From contig NZ_AKJT01000040.1 in NCBI RefSeq assembly GCF_000282195.1, forward strand, positions 1-64,000: a stretch of 64,000 nucleotides of DNA, read 5' to 3'. Shown here one piece after another: positions 1 to 8,163 of this stretch. Position numbers and translations under genes: made by a program. The DNA comes from Pseudomonas sp. GM18 (GTDB lineage: Bacteria > Pseudomonadota > Gammaproteobacteria > Pseudomonadales > Pseudomonadaceae). Positions within the stretch are counted from its first letter, which is position 1, and the number at the start of each line of letters is the position of its first letter. Below the pieces are notes generated by a model. It saw only the letters and a list, made by a program, of their open reading frames with translations, was not told where the DNA came from and did no database searches.

Positions 1-17
1 AGAGCGTGGGAACGATC
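1..17. repeat. Right end of a REP-type palindrome (family A)
   Basis: The first bases read AGAGCGTGGGAACGATC, which is the terminal arm of the palindromic repeat seen complete at 664-760, 18520-18627, 42091-42216 and 51593-51702. The left part of this copy lies outside the window. Confidence 0.75.
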
Positions 18-75
18 GGTGACGGGGGCTATCCAGCGGCCGGTTCTCGGCCAGTTTTCTTTGCTGATGGGCTAG

Positions 76-321
76 TCAGGTGAATGTCTCAATGTCATCA
101 AGGGTGTCCACCACAGTCCCTTCCAGTGAGGGGGATTTTTTCTTCACCTTCTCAAGGGCCGGAAGTACAACATCCAAGTCCAGATCACCCTGTCTGCGGG
201 CTATGTGTCCGAGAGCGGTGATGGCCGCTGCTGCAACCGATTCGGTTTCACTCTCGAGGTACTTCAGGCAGGTGTGCTGAGCCCAAATCATGTCTTGCTC
301 ATTCAGGCCGATAGAAATCAA
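76..321 (-). pseudogene. HEAT-repeat-like immunity protein, start codon apparently lost
   Basis: The frame encodes about 81 residues of short amphipathic helices of the HEAT type, ending in an acidic DTLDDIETFT tail. It lies directly behind an E3-type RNase domain, the usual place for the cognate immunity gene. The only in-frame start visible is TTG at 319-321. The frame is open further upstream to a TAG at 370-372, and those 16 codons (ending DIETNVVAALI) look like natural protein but contain no ATG, GTG or TTG. I infer that a small deletion joined the toxin 3' end to this gene and removed its real start. It may still be translated weakly. HEAT-like immunity proteins next to E3-type toxin domains are remembered family knowledge, not tested here. 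Confidence 0.55.
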
Positions 322-583
322 TGCGGCGACAACGTTGGTTTCTATGTCGCTCGCCGGGTTTTGCGGGGTCTATCTGTTCACCTGTTTCGTGGTTGAACTC
401 GCCAAGATGCTTACCTTGCTTGTCATACATCTCTATTGCGCCTGTCTTGCTATCCCATTCATATATTCGCCCCTTTCGGTCTTTCCACCGACTGCGTTTA
501 CTCCCCCCGCCCTGAACACTGCTTTTTGATTTAACAGGAAGGGCATCTGGAAATGCTTCGAACCATGAGCGTCCCGGTTTCAT
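299..583 (-). pseudogene. Orphan colicin E3-type 16S rRNA ribonuclease domain
   Basis: The 94-residue frame contains the core of the colicin E3 cytotoxic domain: KRSRWKDRKGRIYEWDS at residues 29-45, then a KHLGEF motif at 58-63 and TGEQ. This matches E3 (YEWDSQHGELEGY, QHLGSFDPKTGNQ). E3-type RNases cleave 16S rRNA in the decoding site. Of the E3 catalytic residues, Asp (D44) and Glu (E51) are kept, but the His position is Thr (T47). There is no translocation or receptor domain: a TAG stop lies seven codons upstream of the ATG. The last ~17 residues (from GERHRNQ) are encoded by the out-of-frame 5' end of the immunity gene, pointing to a deletion. It is probably a relic of a CdiA, Rhs or S-pyocin tail; an orphan reservoir cassette is the alternative. 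Confidence 0.65.
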
Positions 584-663
584 CTTTTGAAAGCGATGTG
601 GACGCTATATCAACGGGCATTGGATAGATGTAGGACGGGTCTGAAACTCTGGCCGTAGTTTTT

Positions 664-760
664 GATCGTTCCTATGCTCCGCGTGGGAATGCCTCACCGG
701 ACGCTCTTTGGGACGCAGAGCGTCCCTGGCTGCGTTCCCACGCAGAGCGTGGGAACGATC
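664..760. repeat. REP-type palindromic repeat, family A
   Basis: The element starts GATCGTTCCTATGCTCCGCG and ends in the inverted arm AGAGCGTGGGAACGATC, with an inner GGACGCAGAGCGTCC hairpin. It is one of several near-identical intergenic copies in the window. The rest of the 584-832 gap, apart from the DmeR operator region, shows nothing recognisable. Confidence 0.85.
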
Positions 761-811
761 AGTCACCCTGACTTGCCAGCCACGGCAATATCGGTAACTA
801 TGCCTGCCTAA

Positions 812-832
812 ATAGGGGTAGGGGGTATAGGT
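812..832 (+). promoter_or_regulatory. G-tract candidate operator for the RcnR/DmeR-like repressor
   Basis: Just upstream of the regulator start lie two G runs flanked by TA-rich ends (ATAGGGG then TAGGGGGTATA). RcnR and DmeR repressors bind G/C tracts flanked by TA-containing inverted ends, so this is a plausible autoregulatory operator for the dmeR-dmeF unit. It overlaps the ribosome-binding region. It is assigned by pattern only. Confidence 0.45.
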
Positions 833-1108
833 ATGTCGCACATCCACGAACACAAAGACGATTTGCTCAACCGTGTCCGGCGCATTGCCGGTCAGGTCCA
901 GGCGGTGGAGCGGGCGCTGGAGTCCGACGCCGATTGCGCCAAAACCCTGCACCTGGTTGCAGCGATCCGCGGTGCGGTCAACGGTCTGATGGACCAGTTC
1001 ATCGACGCCCACGCCCGTGAACATGTGGCGCGTCCAGGCCTCAGCGACGAAGCGCGCGCCGAAGGCGTGGAAGACTTGTTGCAAGCCATCCGCCGTTACG
1101 CGAAATAG
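833..1108 (+). CDS. dmeR: RcnR/DmeR-like metal-sensing repressor (CsoR family)
   Basis: This 91-residue all-helical protein belongs to the CsoR/RcnR/FrmR family of tetrameric repressors that release DNA on metal binding. The four ligands of E. coli RcnR for Ni(II)/Co(II) are all present at the same positions: His3, Cys35, His60 and His64. FrmR-type formaldehyde sensors lack this full set. The gene ends 11 bases before a DmeF-type exporter and almost certainly forms an operon with it, so the likely job is cobalt/nickel-responsive control of that exporter. A G-tract operator candidate lies immediately upstream. The metal is inferred from the ligand set and could also be another first-row transition metal. 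Confidence 0.88.
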   Translation: MSHIHEHKDDLLNRVRRIAGQVQAVERALESDADCAKTLHLVAAIRGAVNGLMDQFIDAHAREHVARPGLSDEARAEGVEDLLQAIRRYAK

Positions 1109-1119
1109 AGGCCAGCCCC

Positions 1120-2052
1120 ATGACACTGACACCTCAGGCTTCGCGTTTTACTCACGATCACCTGTTTCTGGGCGCCGCCCACGATGAAAACGCACGCCGC
1201 ACGCTGTGGGTGGTGGCGCTGACGTTTGTGATGATGATTGGCGAGATTGCCGCCGGTTATATCACCGGTTCCATGGCGCTGTTGGCGGATGGTTTTCATA
1301 TGGCGACCCACGCCGGGGCCTTGGGCATTGCCGCGGCGGCCTACAGTTTTGCCAGGCGACACGCCAACAATTCGCGCTTCAGCTTCGGTACCGGCAAGGT
1401 CGGGGACCTGGCGGGTTTTGCTTCAGCCGTGGTGCTGGGGCTGGTGTCCCTGGGCATCGCCGGCGAATCCATCGTGAGGCTGTTTCAACCAACCACCGTG
1501 GCTTTCACCGAAGCGACGATAATTGCCGTGGTGGGGTTGGCGGTGAATGTCGTCAGTGTGTTGCTGCTGGCGGGCAACGATGGGCATCACGGCCATCATC
1601 ACGATCACAGCCATGACCACGGCCATCATCACCATCACGACAACAACCTGCGCTCGGCGTATATCCATGTGCTGGCCGATGCGCTGACCTCGGTACTGGC
1701 CATTGCGGCGCTGTTGGCCGGGCGCTACCTGGGCTGGGTCTGGCTGGACCCGGTCATCGGCATTGTCGGCGCCCTCGTGATCGCGAAATGGGCTTATGGC
1801 TTGATGCGCGACAGCGCCGCGGTGTTGCTCGATACCACTGATGAGCACGTCGCCGCCGAAATTCGTGAGTTGCTCGAGTCGACGGACGATGTTCGCATCA
1901 GTGACCTTCACGTCTGGCAAGTCGGGCCCCAGGCGCGGGCGGCGATTGTCAGTGTCGTGGCTGCGGCGAGTGTCAGTGCTGACGCCGTCCGCGAACGTTT
2001 GGCGCCGGTTCATGAGTTGTCTCACCTGACGGTCGAATATCGCAACGTTTGA
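1120..2052 (+). CDS. dmeF: Cation diffusion facilitator DmeF (Co/Ni exporter)
   Basis: This 310-residue inner-membrane CDF transporter uses the proton gradient to export divalent metal. It has about six transmembrane segments. Metal-site motifs appear in the second segment (ADGFHMATH) and the fifth (HVLADAL). A strikingly His-rich cytoplasmic loop (about residues 154-174, GHHGHHHDHSHDHGHHHHHD) separates them, as in DmeF/CzcD proteins. The C-terminal cytoplasmic domain has the usual metal-sensing fold (ISDLHVWQVG). It starts at ATG 1120 behind a GAGG Shine-Dalgarno and follows the RcnR-type repressor, which suggests Co(II)/Ni(II) rather than Zn(II) as main substrate. Specificity is inferred from the repressor ligands. 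Confidence 0.88.
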   Translation: MTLTPQASRFTHDHLFLGAAHDENARRTLWVVALTFVMMIGEIAAGYITGSMALLADGFHMATHAGALGIAAAAYSFARRHANNSRFSFGTGKVGDLAGFASAVVLGLVSLGIAGESIVRLFQPTTVAFTEATIIAVVGLAVNVVSVLLLAGNDGHHGHHHDHSHDHGHHHHHDNNLRSAYIHVLADALTSVLAIAALLAGRYLGWVWLDPVIGIVGALVIAKWAYGLMRDSAAVLLDTTDEHVAAEIRELLESTDDVRISDLHVWQVGPQARAAIVSVVAAASVSADAVRERLAPVHELSHLTVEYRNV

Positions 2053-2071
2053 GGTGAGTCCCCGGTAACCG

Positions 2072-2680
2072 CTACCGCGAGGCCGAGGCCATGAGTACGC
2101 CAAAACCGGCGAAGGTCACACCCGAGACTTTCGCGGCCAGCCAGGAACCCTTCGAGCTCGACAACCAGCCTTTGGCGGCATTGGCGAGCAAGGCATAGCT
2201 GCCATGCACCAGGATCACCAGTACGCCGTAGGAGGCGACCAGCTTGATGAACTGGCTGTAGAAGTGCGCCGAAGTGTCGATGAATTGCGGGAACACCGCC
2301 AGAAAGAAAAACACCGCCTTGGGGTTCAAAAGCTGCATCGAAGCCGCTTCAAGAAAACGATAACCGGGGCTTGAAGGCCGCGTTTCGAGCAGCGTGCTGA
2401 AACGATCCGAGCGCCAGCTTTTGTAGCCCAGGTACAACAAATAGGCGGCCCCTGCGTATTTCAATGCGGTAAAGGCATTCGCGGAGGTGTTGAGTATCAG
2501 GCCAACACTGGTGGCGCTGATGGCGGCGACGACAAATGCCCCCGACGCGATCCCCAGAATGCCCGGCACGGCGCCCCTCCAACCGTGGCGCACCGCGTTG
2601 GACAGGGTCAGGACCACACCAGGCCCCGGGCTCAAAATGGTCAGGGTGGCGAAAAGTACAAAGAGGCCGTAGCTGTTCAT
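2072..2680 (-). CDS. LysE/RhtB family amino-acid exporter
   Basis: A 202-residue inner-membrane protein of the LysE/RhtB translocator family, which exports amino acids or related metabolites. The family signature at the N-terminus is clear (LFATLTILSPGPGVVLTLSNAVRHGWR, given here only as its key SPGP and G-rich turn), followed by five or six hydrophobic segments. I chose the ATG at 2678-2680 because GGAG lies eight bases upstream and the protein then starts MNSYGLFVLF as in the family; a 22-codon longer reading has no supporting site. It is divergent from a LysR-type regulator (start 2786), which probably controls it. The substrate cannot be told from sequence. Confidence 0.87.
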   Translation of the reverse strand: MNSYGLFVLFATLTILSPGPGVVLTLSNAVRHGWRGAVPGILGIASGAFVVAAISATSVGLILNTSANAFTALKYAGAAYLLYLGYKSWRSDRFSTLLETRPSSPGYRFLEAASMQLLNPKAVFFFLAVFPQFIDTSAHFYSQFIKLVASYGVLVILVHGSYALLANAAKGWLSSSKGSWLAAKVSGVTFAGFGVLMASASR

Positions 2681-2785
2681 GGCTTGCTCCGTCAGGTGGC
2701 ATTGGCTGCGTGCTGGCAGATTGGCGTGGCGAGGAGGGTGTGACAAACGCTTTAATTACAGCGCATAGGTGACTAAATTAGACAC

Positions 2786-3712
2786 ATGATGAATCAACTA
2801 CCGCCTCTTAATGCTGTTCGCGCCTTCGCCGTTGCTGCTCGTCATCAGAGCTTCAGCCTGGCGGCCGAAGAGCTGCATGTCAGCCACAGTGCCGTCAGCC
2901 GGCACATCAAATTGCTCGAGGAGTACCTGGGTGTGCTGCTGTTCGAGCGGCGTATCCGTCAATCGGTGCTGACGCCGGCCGGCCAGCGCTTTTATGAGCA
3001 GGTTAGCGCCGGGCTGTCGCAGATCGCCAACGCCGCCGCTGCGCTCAAGCAGCATGCCTCGCTGCCTACCGTGAAGATCAATGTGCGTCCGTCCTTTGCC
3101 ATGCTTTGGCTGACGCCCAGGCTGGCGGATTTCGTTGCGCAGTACCCAGGCATCAAGCCGCAGGTGATCACCCAGACCCAGGCTCCCGATCAGGCTCGCG
3201 ACGGGTTCGATATCGTCATTCGCCGTGGTCGTGACGATTGGGCGCCGGCGATTGAGGCGCGAGCACTCTTCGAAGACGAACTATTGCTGGTCGCGGCGCC
3301 ATCGCTGATCGAGCGCCTGCCACTTGAAGACCTCACTTCCCTGAGTCGACATACGTTACTGACCGCCAAGGCCCGCCGCGAAGACTGGCACAATTGGGTC
3401 ATGCACTTTGGTCAAAGCCAGTCAGCCACTCAGGTCACCCGGCAGTTTGATCACATGCACCTGGTGCTTCAGGCCGCCGTGGATGGACGGGGCATTGCCC
3501 TGTGCCCGACCTCTTTGCTGGGCAGCCACATCTCGAGTGGACGCTTAATCTGTCCGTTGCCCGAGTTGCGCATGCCGTTGCCGCGTTATTACTACGGTGT
3601 TGCGCCGGACGTGACGGCGCACACACGGATCTTTGTGGAGTGGTTATTTGCCCGGATTGCTCAGGATGAGCTGAGTTGGCAAACACCTCGAGCGGTGACC
3701 GCTACGCCCTGA
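2786..3712 (+). CDS. LysR-type transcriptional regulator (GcvA-like)
   Basis: This 308-residue protein has an N-terminal winged helix-turn-helix (residues about 8-66, with AAEELHVSHSAVSRHIKLLE) and a periplasmic-binding-like effector domain that begins near residue 95. The pattern LPPLNAVRAFAVAARHQSF is typical of the GcvA-like subgroup. Two consecutive ATG codons (2786 and 2789) are possible starts. The gene is divergent from the LysE-type exporter with about 105 bases between starts, the classic arrangement for a LysR regulator and its target. Its 3' end overlaps the convergent membrane-protein gene by 11 bases. The effector molecule is not known. Confidence 0.9.
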   Translation: MMNQLPPLNAVRAFAVAARHQSFSLAAEELHVSHSAVSRHIKLLEEYLGVLLFERRIRQSVLTPAGQRFYEQVSAGLSQIANAAAALKQHASLPTVKINVRPSFAMLWLTPRLADFVAQYPGIKPQVITQTQAPDQARDGFDIVIRRGRDDWAPAIEARALFEDELLLVAAPSLIERLPLEDLTSLSRHTLLTAKARREDWHNWVMHFGQSQSATQVTRQFDHMHLVLQAAVDGRGIALCPTSLLGSHISSGRLICPLPELRMPLPRYYYGVAPDVTAHTRIFVEWLFARIAQDELSWQTPRAVTATP

Positions 3713-4043
3713 AATCCCAGACGATCTCCACCACCCGCACCGCCAGCACCAGATAAACCAGAAACAGAATGATCTGAAACGAGGTGTGATACTGCAACCT
3801 GGACAACCGGCGTATTCCGTCGCTGACATTGAGCAGCATCAGCAGTGCTGACGTTGCAATCAACCCCCAGCCGGCGAGGCTTGAAGCGAACAATCCCATG
3901 AACACGTGATGGCCGCCGTGCAACGCGTTGGTGCCCGCTGCGAACAGCAGGGCGCACACCAGCAGGTTCTTGATGTTGTCGAACACTTGCGAGGTGAAGT
4001 CGGTGTCCAGCAAGGCCAGATACTTTCGCCAGAGTTTTCCCAT
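3702..4043 (-). CDS. Small membrane protein of unknown function
   Basis: I do not recognise this 113-residue protein as a named family. It starts MGKLWRKYLALLDTDFTSQVFDNIKNLL, has three hydrophobic stretches (about residues 22-38, 50-70 and 85-108) and ends EIVWDFRA, so it is probably a small inner-membrane protein. I chose the ATG at 4041-4043, which has AGGTG upstream; a GTG 33 bases earlier would add MQPPSTGATKT. The 3' end overlaps the convergent LysR gene by 11 bases, and the terminator of ilvE separates it from the upstream gene. No operon partner gives a clue to its role. Confidence 0.7.
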   Translation of the reverse strand: MGKLWRKYLALLDTDFTSQVFDNIKNLLVCALLFAAGTNALHGGHHVFMGLFASSLAGWGLIATSALLMLLNVSDGIRRLSRLQYHTSFQIILFLVYLVLAVRVVEIVWDFRA

Positions 4044-4117
4044 GGTTTTGGTGGCACCTGTTGATGGCGGTTGCACGTGGCAAGTCTAGTGGCGTTTTGC
4101 ACGAAACGCGGACGAAA

Positions 4118-4152
4118 AAAAGCCCGGCCTTCAATGTGATGGCCGGGCTTTT
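4118..4152 (-). terminator. Rho-independent terminator of ilvE
   Basis: A perfect 12-base stem (AAAAGCCCGGCC / GGCCGGGCTTTT, loop 4130-4140) is followed on the minus strand by a run of seven T residues. It lies 26 bases beyond the ilvE stop codon and separates ilvE from the small membrane-protein gene. Confidence 0.93.
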
Positions 4153-4178
4153 GTATTCAAACGGACAGCCGCGTCAGA

Positions 4179-5198
4179 TCAAACCTTGACGATCCAGCCC
4201 GCTGGCGCCTCGATGTCGCCGGTCTGTACACCGGTCAGCTCTTTGTAGAGCTTCTGGGTGACCGGGCCGACTTCGGTTTCGCTGTGGAACACGTGCAGCT
4301 TGTCGTTGTAGCTGATGCCGCCGATCGGGGTGATCACCGCAGCAGTACCGCAAGCACCGGCTTCCTTGAAGTCGGACAGCTTGTCGATGAACACGTCACC
4401 TTCGACCACTTCCAGGCCCAGACGGGTCTTGGCCAGTTCGATCAACGACAGACGGGTGATGCCCGGCAACACCGAAGGGGAATTCGGGGTGACGAACTTG
4501 TTGTCGTGGGTGATCCCGAAGAAGTTGGCCGAACCGACTTCTTCGATTTTGGTGTGGGTCATCGGGTCCAGGTAGATGGCGTCGGCGAAGTGCGCCTTCT
4601 TGGCCTGGGAACCTGGCATCAGGCTGGCGGCGTAGTTGCCACCGACCTTGGCCGCGCCGGTGCCTTGTGGGGCGGCACGGTCGTAGCTGGAGATCAGGAA
4701 GTTGTGCGGGGTCAGGCCGCCCTTGAAGTAGGCACCGACCGGGATGCAGAAGATCGAGAAAATGAACTCCGGCGCGGTACGCACGCCGATGTTGTCACCC
4801 ACGCCGATCACGAACGGGCGCAGGTACAGCGCGCCGCCGGTGCCGTAAGGCGGGATGAAACGCTCGTTGGCACGGACCACGTCCTTGCACGCTTCGATGA
4901 ACTGTTCGGTGGACACCTGCGGCATCAGCAGGCGCGCGCAGCTGCGTTGCATGCGGGCGGCGTTCTGGTCCGGGCGGAACAGGTTGATCGAACCGTCCTT
5001 GCAACGGTAGGCCTTCAGGCCTTCGAAGCACTGCTGGCCATAGTGAAGGGCAGTCGAGCCTTCACTGATGTGCAGCACGTTGTCTTCGGTCAGGGTGCCT
5101 TTGTCCCACTCGCCATTACGCCAGTGCGACAGATAGCGCTTGTCTGTTTTGATGTAGTCAAAACCCAGCTTGTCCCAATTGATGCTTTCGTTACCCAT
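4179..5198 (-). CDS. ilvE: Branched-chain amino acid aminotransferase
   Basis: The 339-residue product is a class IV, PLP-dependent aminotransferase that interconverts leucine, isoleucine and valine with their 2-oxo acids in the cytoplasm. The family features are visible: the N-terminal FDYIKTDKRYLSHW region, the HYGQQCFEGLKAY motif, the lysine-containing AKVGGNYAAS region and the EVGSANFFGI motif. I chose the ATG at 5196-5198, preceded by GAGGG at good spacing; this gives the usual length of the Pseudomonas enzyme, while a 5-codon longer reading is unlikely. The neighbouring bkd operon degrades the same 2-oxo acids, so the two loci together cover the first two steps of branched-chain amino acid catabolism. 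Confidence 0.96.
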   Translation of the reverse strand: MGNESINWDKLGFDYIKTDKRYLSHWRNGEWDKGTLTEDNVLHISEGSTALHYGQQCFEGLKAYRCKDGSINLFRPDQNAARMQRSCARLLMPQVSTEQFIEACKDVVRANERFIPPYGTGGALYLRPFVIGVGDNIGVRTAPEFIFSIFCIPVGAYFKGGLTPHNFLISSYDRAAPQGTGAAKVGGNYAASLMPGSQAKKAHFADAIYLDPMTHTKIEEVGSANFFGITHDNKFVTPNSPSVLPGITRLSLIELAKTRLGLEVVEGDVFIDKLSDFKEAGACGTAAVITPIGGISYNDKLHVFHSETEVGPVTQKLYKELTGVQTGDIEAPAGWIVKV

Positions 5199-5333
5199 GA
5201 CACCCTCTATCACTTAACAACCGCCGAAACGGTTCAAGGCTTCTGACGTTTTTCTGGATGGGGACAACAATACTTCATTCCGGGGCTAAATCGCAGCCCG
5301 GATTACGAACTCCGCGACCATCGATGCACCTCG

Positions 5334-5481
5334 TTGTAGCAGCTGACGAGCAACGCGAGGCAGCGTTCGGCGACGAAGTCGTCGTAATCCGCCTGACGCG
5401 GTCTGCCTGAAAGAATACGATGACCGGTTTTGCGACGGCTTCGCCGCCGAACGCTGCCTCGCGTTGCTCGACAGCTGCTAC
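5334..5481. repeat. Paired REP element (REPIN-like), family B
   Basis: The element begins TTGTAGCAGCTGACGAG and ends with the inverted arm CTCGACAGCTGCTAC; a second inverted pair (GGCAGCGTTCGGC / GCCGAACGCTGCC) lies inside. Copies occur at 11143-11290, 27063-27231 and 37022-37162. It fills most of the 301-base gap between ilvE and lpdV; nothing else recognisable was seen there. Confidence 0.9.
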
Positions 5482-5499
5482 CAAGGGTTGCGTCAGTCT

Positions 5500-6885
5500 T
5501 TAAAGGTGTAGGGCGTGCCCCAACGCACGCAGCGCTGCTTCCTGCACCGCCTCGCCGAGCGTCGGATGCGCGTGGATGGTGCCGGCGATGTCTTCCAGCC
5601 GCGCGCCCATTTCCAGGCTTTGGCCGAATGCCGTCGACAACTCCGATACACCGACACCAACGGCCTGCCAGCCAACAATCAGATGATTGTCACGCCGCGC
5701 CACAACCCGCACGAAGCCGCTTTTGGACTCCAGCGTCATCGCCCGGCCATTGGCGGCGAACGGGAAGCTGGACACGATACAGTCCAGCCCCGCAGCCTTG
5801 GCCTCGTCCGGAGTCTTGCCAACCACCACCAGTTCCGGGTCGGTAAAGCACACGGCAGCGATGGCGGTCGGGTTGAACTCGCGGTGTTTGCCGCTGATCA
5901 GCTCGGCAACCATCTCGCCCTGGGCCATGGCCCGGTGGGCGAGCATCGGTTCGCCGCTCAGATCGCCGATGGCGTAGACATTGCGCATGCTGGTCTGGCA
6001 ACGGTTGTCGATCTTGATCGCCGAACCGTTCATGTCCAGGTTCAAGGCTTCGAGGTTCCAGCCCAGGGTGTTGGGTTTGCGACCGACGGCCACCAGCACC
6101 TGATCGGTTTCCAGGTTCAGGTTGTCGCCGTTCGGGTCAATGACTTGCAGTGTATTTCTAACAGAATCAAAGCCTTGAACGCTGTGCTTCAAGTAAAGCT
6201 TCACGTCGAGTTGTTTGAGTGCTTCGTGCACTGGATGGGTCAGTTCGGCATCGTAGGCCGGCAGAATACGATCCTGCGCCTCGACCACGCTGACCTCGGC
6301 ACCGAGCTTGCGATAAGCAATCCCCAGTTCCAGGCCAATGTAACCGCCACCGACCACGACCAGCCGTTTCGGCAAGCTTTTCGGCGTCAGGGCTTCGGTG
6401 GAGGAGATGATCGGCCCGCCAATCGGCAGCATCGGCAGGTTGACGCTTGTCGAACCGGTGGCCAACACCAGGTGCTCGCACTGAATCCGCGTGTCGCCGA
6501 CGGCAACGGTTTTGCCGTCGATCACTTTCGCCCAGCCTTGAATGACCTGGACCTTGTGCTTCTTCAGCAACGCCGAGACGCCGGTGGTCAGGCGATCAAC
6601 GATGCCGTCTTTCCACTCGACGCTTTTGCTGATGTCCAGGGTCGGCGCCGATACGCTGATGCCCAGCGCCGAGTATTGGCTGTGGTGCTGCGTCTGGTGG
6701 AACTGTTCGGCGACGTGGATCAACGCCTTGGACGGAATGCAGCCGATGTTCAGGCAGGTGCCACCCAACGACTGGCCTTCCACCAGAATGGTCGAAATGC
6801 CCAACTGACCGGCACGGATCGCCGTCACATAACCGCCAGGGCCGCCGCCGATGATCAGCAGCGTGGTGTTCAGAGTCTGTTGCAT
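5500..6885 (-). CDS. lpdV: Dihydrolipoyl dehydrogenase (E3) of the branched-chain keto-acid complex
   Basis: This 461-residue flavoprotein reoxidises the dihydrolipoyl groups of the E2 subunit, passing electrons through FAD and a redox disulfide to NAD+. The N-terminal FAD-binding GGGPGGY motif, the redox-active disulfide [14 protein letters not shown] (about residues 42-55), the NAD-binding [10 protein letters not shown] motif and the C-terminal catalytic HAHPTLGEA motif are all present. It is the last gene of the bkd operon, three bases after the bkdB stop codon, with a GGAG ribosome site inside the end of bkdB. The P. putida protein of this type (LPD-Val) is specific for the branched-chain complex. 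A family B repeat follows. Confidence 0.96.
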   Translation of the reverse strand: MQQTLNTTLLIIGGGPGGYVTAIRAGQLGISTILVEGQSLGGTCLNIGCIPSKALIHVAEQFHQTQHHSQYSALGISVSAPTLDISKSVEWKDGIVDRLTTGVSALLKKHKVQVIQGWAKVIDGKTVAVGDTRIQCEHLVLATGSTSVNLPMLPIGGPIISSTEALTPKSLPKRLVVVGGGYIGLELGIAYRKLGAEVSVVEAQDRILPAYDAELTHPVHEALKQLDVKLYLKHSVQGFDSVRNTLQVIDPNGDNLNLETDQVLVAVGRKPNTLGWNLEALNLDMNGSAIKIDNRCQTSMRNVYAIGDLSGEPMLAHRAMAQGEMVAELISGKHREFNPTAIAAVCFTDPELVVVGKTPDEAKAAGLDCIVSSFPFAANGRAMTLESKSGFVRVVARRDNHLIVGWQAVGVGVSELSTAFGQSLEMGARLEDIAGTIHAHPTLGEAVQEAALRALGHALHL

Positions 6886-6888
6886 TCC

Positions 6889-8163
6889 TTACTCCACAAA
6901 CAGGGTAGCGGGTTGTTCGAGCAGGCTGCGCACGGCCTGGATGAATTGCGCCGCGTCCATGCCATCGACCACGCGGTGATCGAAGGAGCTGGAGAGGTTC
7001 ATCATCTTGCGGATCACGATCTGGCCTTTGACCACCATTGGCCGTTCGACGATTTTGTTGACGCCGACGATCGCCACTTCCGGCAGGTTCAACACCGGGG
7101 TGCTGACGATGCCACCCAGGGCGCCGAGGCTGGTCAGGGTGATGGTCGAGCCGGACAATTCATCGCGGCTGGCCTTGCCAGTGCGCGCGGCAGTTGCCAG
7201 ACGGGAGATTTCCGTAGCGTTGTCCCACAGGCTGCGGGCTTCGGCATGACGCACCACCGGCACCATCAAACCGATCTCGGCTTGGGTGGCGATGCCCACA
7301 TGCACCGCGCCGAGGCGGGTGATGACCTGGGCTTCGTCGTCGTAACGGGCGTTGATCTGCGGGAAGTCGCGCAGGGCCACGACCAGGGCGCGGACCAGGA
7401 ACGGCAATAAGGTCAGCTTGCCGCGGGTCGCGCCGTGTTTTTCGTTCAGGTGTGCGCGCAGTTCTTCCACGGCGGTGACGTCGATTTCTTCGACGTAACT
7501 GAAGTGGGCAGCACGCTGGGTGGCGTCCTGCATGCGCTGGGCGATCTTGCGGCGCATGCCGATCACCGGGATTTGCTGTTCGTCGTTACGCTGGGCGTAA
7601 GCGGCAACGGTGGAGGATGCATTCGACTGCCCCTGAGCCAGCCAGGTATCGAGGTCTTCGTGCAGAATCCGCCCGGCAGGGCCGCTGCCACGGACCAGGC
7701 GCAATTGAATGCCGAGGTCCAGCGCATGCTTGCGCACGGCCGGCGAGGCCAGCGGACGCTCATCGGCCTCGCGCGCGACCATCGGGCCTTGGCAAACGGC
7801 AGCCGGACGCGGCGCCGCTGCAGCCGGTTTGCTTTCTACGACAGCTTCAACTTTCGGCGCCGCCACAGGGGCTTCTTTAATAGCTGCCGCTGGCGCAGTC
7901 GATTCCTTAACGTTGCCCGCGCCTTCGACTTCAATGCTGATCAGCACACTGCCGACCGCCATGACTTCGCCTGGCTGACCGCCCAGCGCAATCACCTTGC
8001 CGTGCACCGGGGATGGAATATCGACCATCGCCTTGTCGGTCATCACATCGGCGAGTACCTGGTCTTCGACGACCATGTCGCCGACCTTGACGTGCCACAC
8101 CGACAATTCAACTTCTGCAATGCCTTCGCCAATGTCCGGCATTTTAATAACGTGCGTGCCCAT
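6889..8163 (-). CDS. bkdB: Branched-chain 2-oxo acid dehydrogenase E2 (lipoamide acyltransferase)
   Basis: The 424-residue E2 core transfers the branched acyl group from E1 to coenzyme A. Domain order is an N-terminal lipoyl domain (modified lysine in DVMTDKAMVDIPSP, about residue 44), an Ala/Pro-rich linker (about 95-120), a peripheral subunit-binding domain (about 138-170, PAVRKHALDLGIQLRLVRGSG) and a catalytic domain ending with the SFDHRVVDGMDAAQF motif, whose His and Asp are catalytic. The start codon directly abuts the bkdA2 stop codon, so translation is probably coupled. It is the structural core of the cytoplasmic multi-enzyme complex. Confidence 0.96.
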   Translation of the reverse strand: MGTHVIKMPDIGEGIAEVELSVWHVKVGDMVVEDQVLADVMTDKAMVDIPSPVHGKVIALGGQPGEVMAVGSVLISIEVEGAGNVKESTAPAAAIKEAPVAAPKVEAVVESKPAAAAPRPAAVCQGPMVAREADERPLASPAVRKHALDLGIQLRLVRGSGPAGRILHEDLDTWLAQGQSNASSTVAAYAQRNDEQQIPVIGMRRKIAQRMQDATQRAAHFSYVEEIDVTAVEELRAHLNEKHGATRGKLTLLPFLVRALVVALRDFPQINARYDDEAQVITRLGAVHVGIATQAEIGLMVPVVRHAEARSLWDNATEISRLATAARTGKASRDELSGSTITLTSLGALGGIVSTPVLNLPEVAIVGVNKIVERPMVVKGQIVIRKMMNLSSSFDHRVVDGMDAAQFIQAVRSLLEQPATLFVE

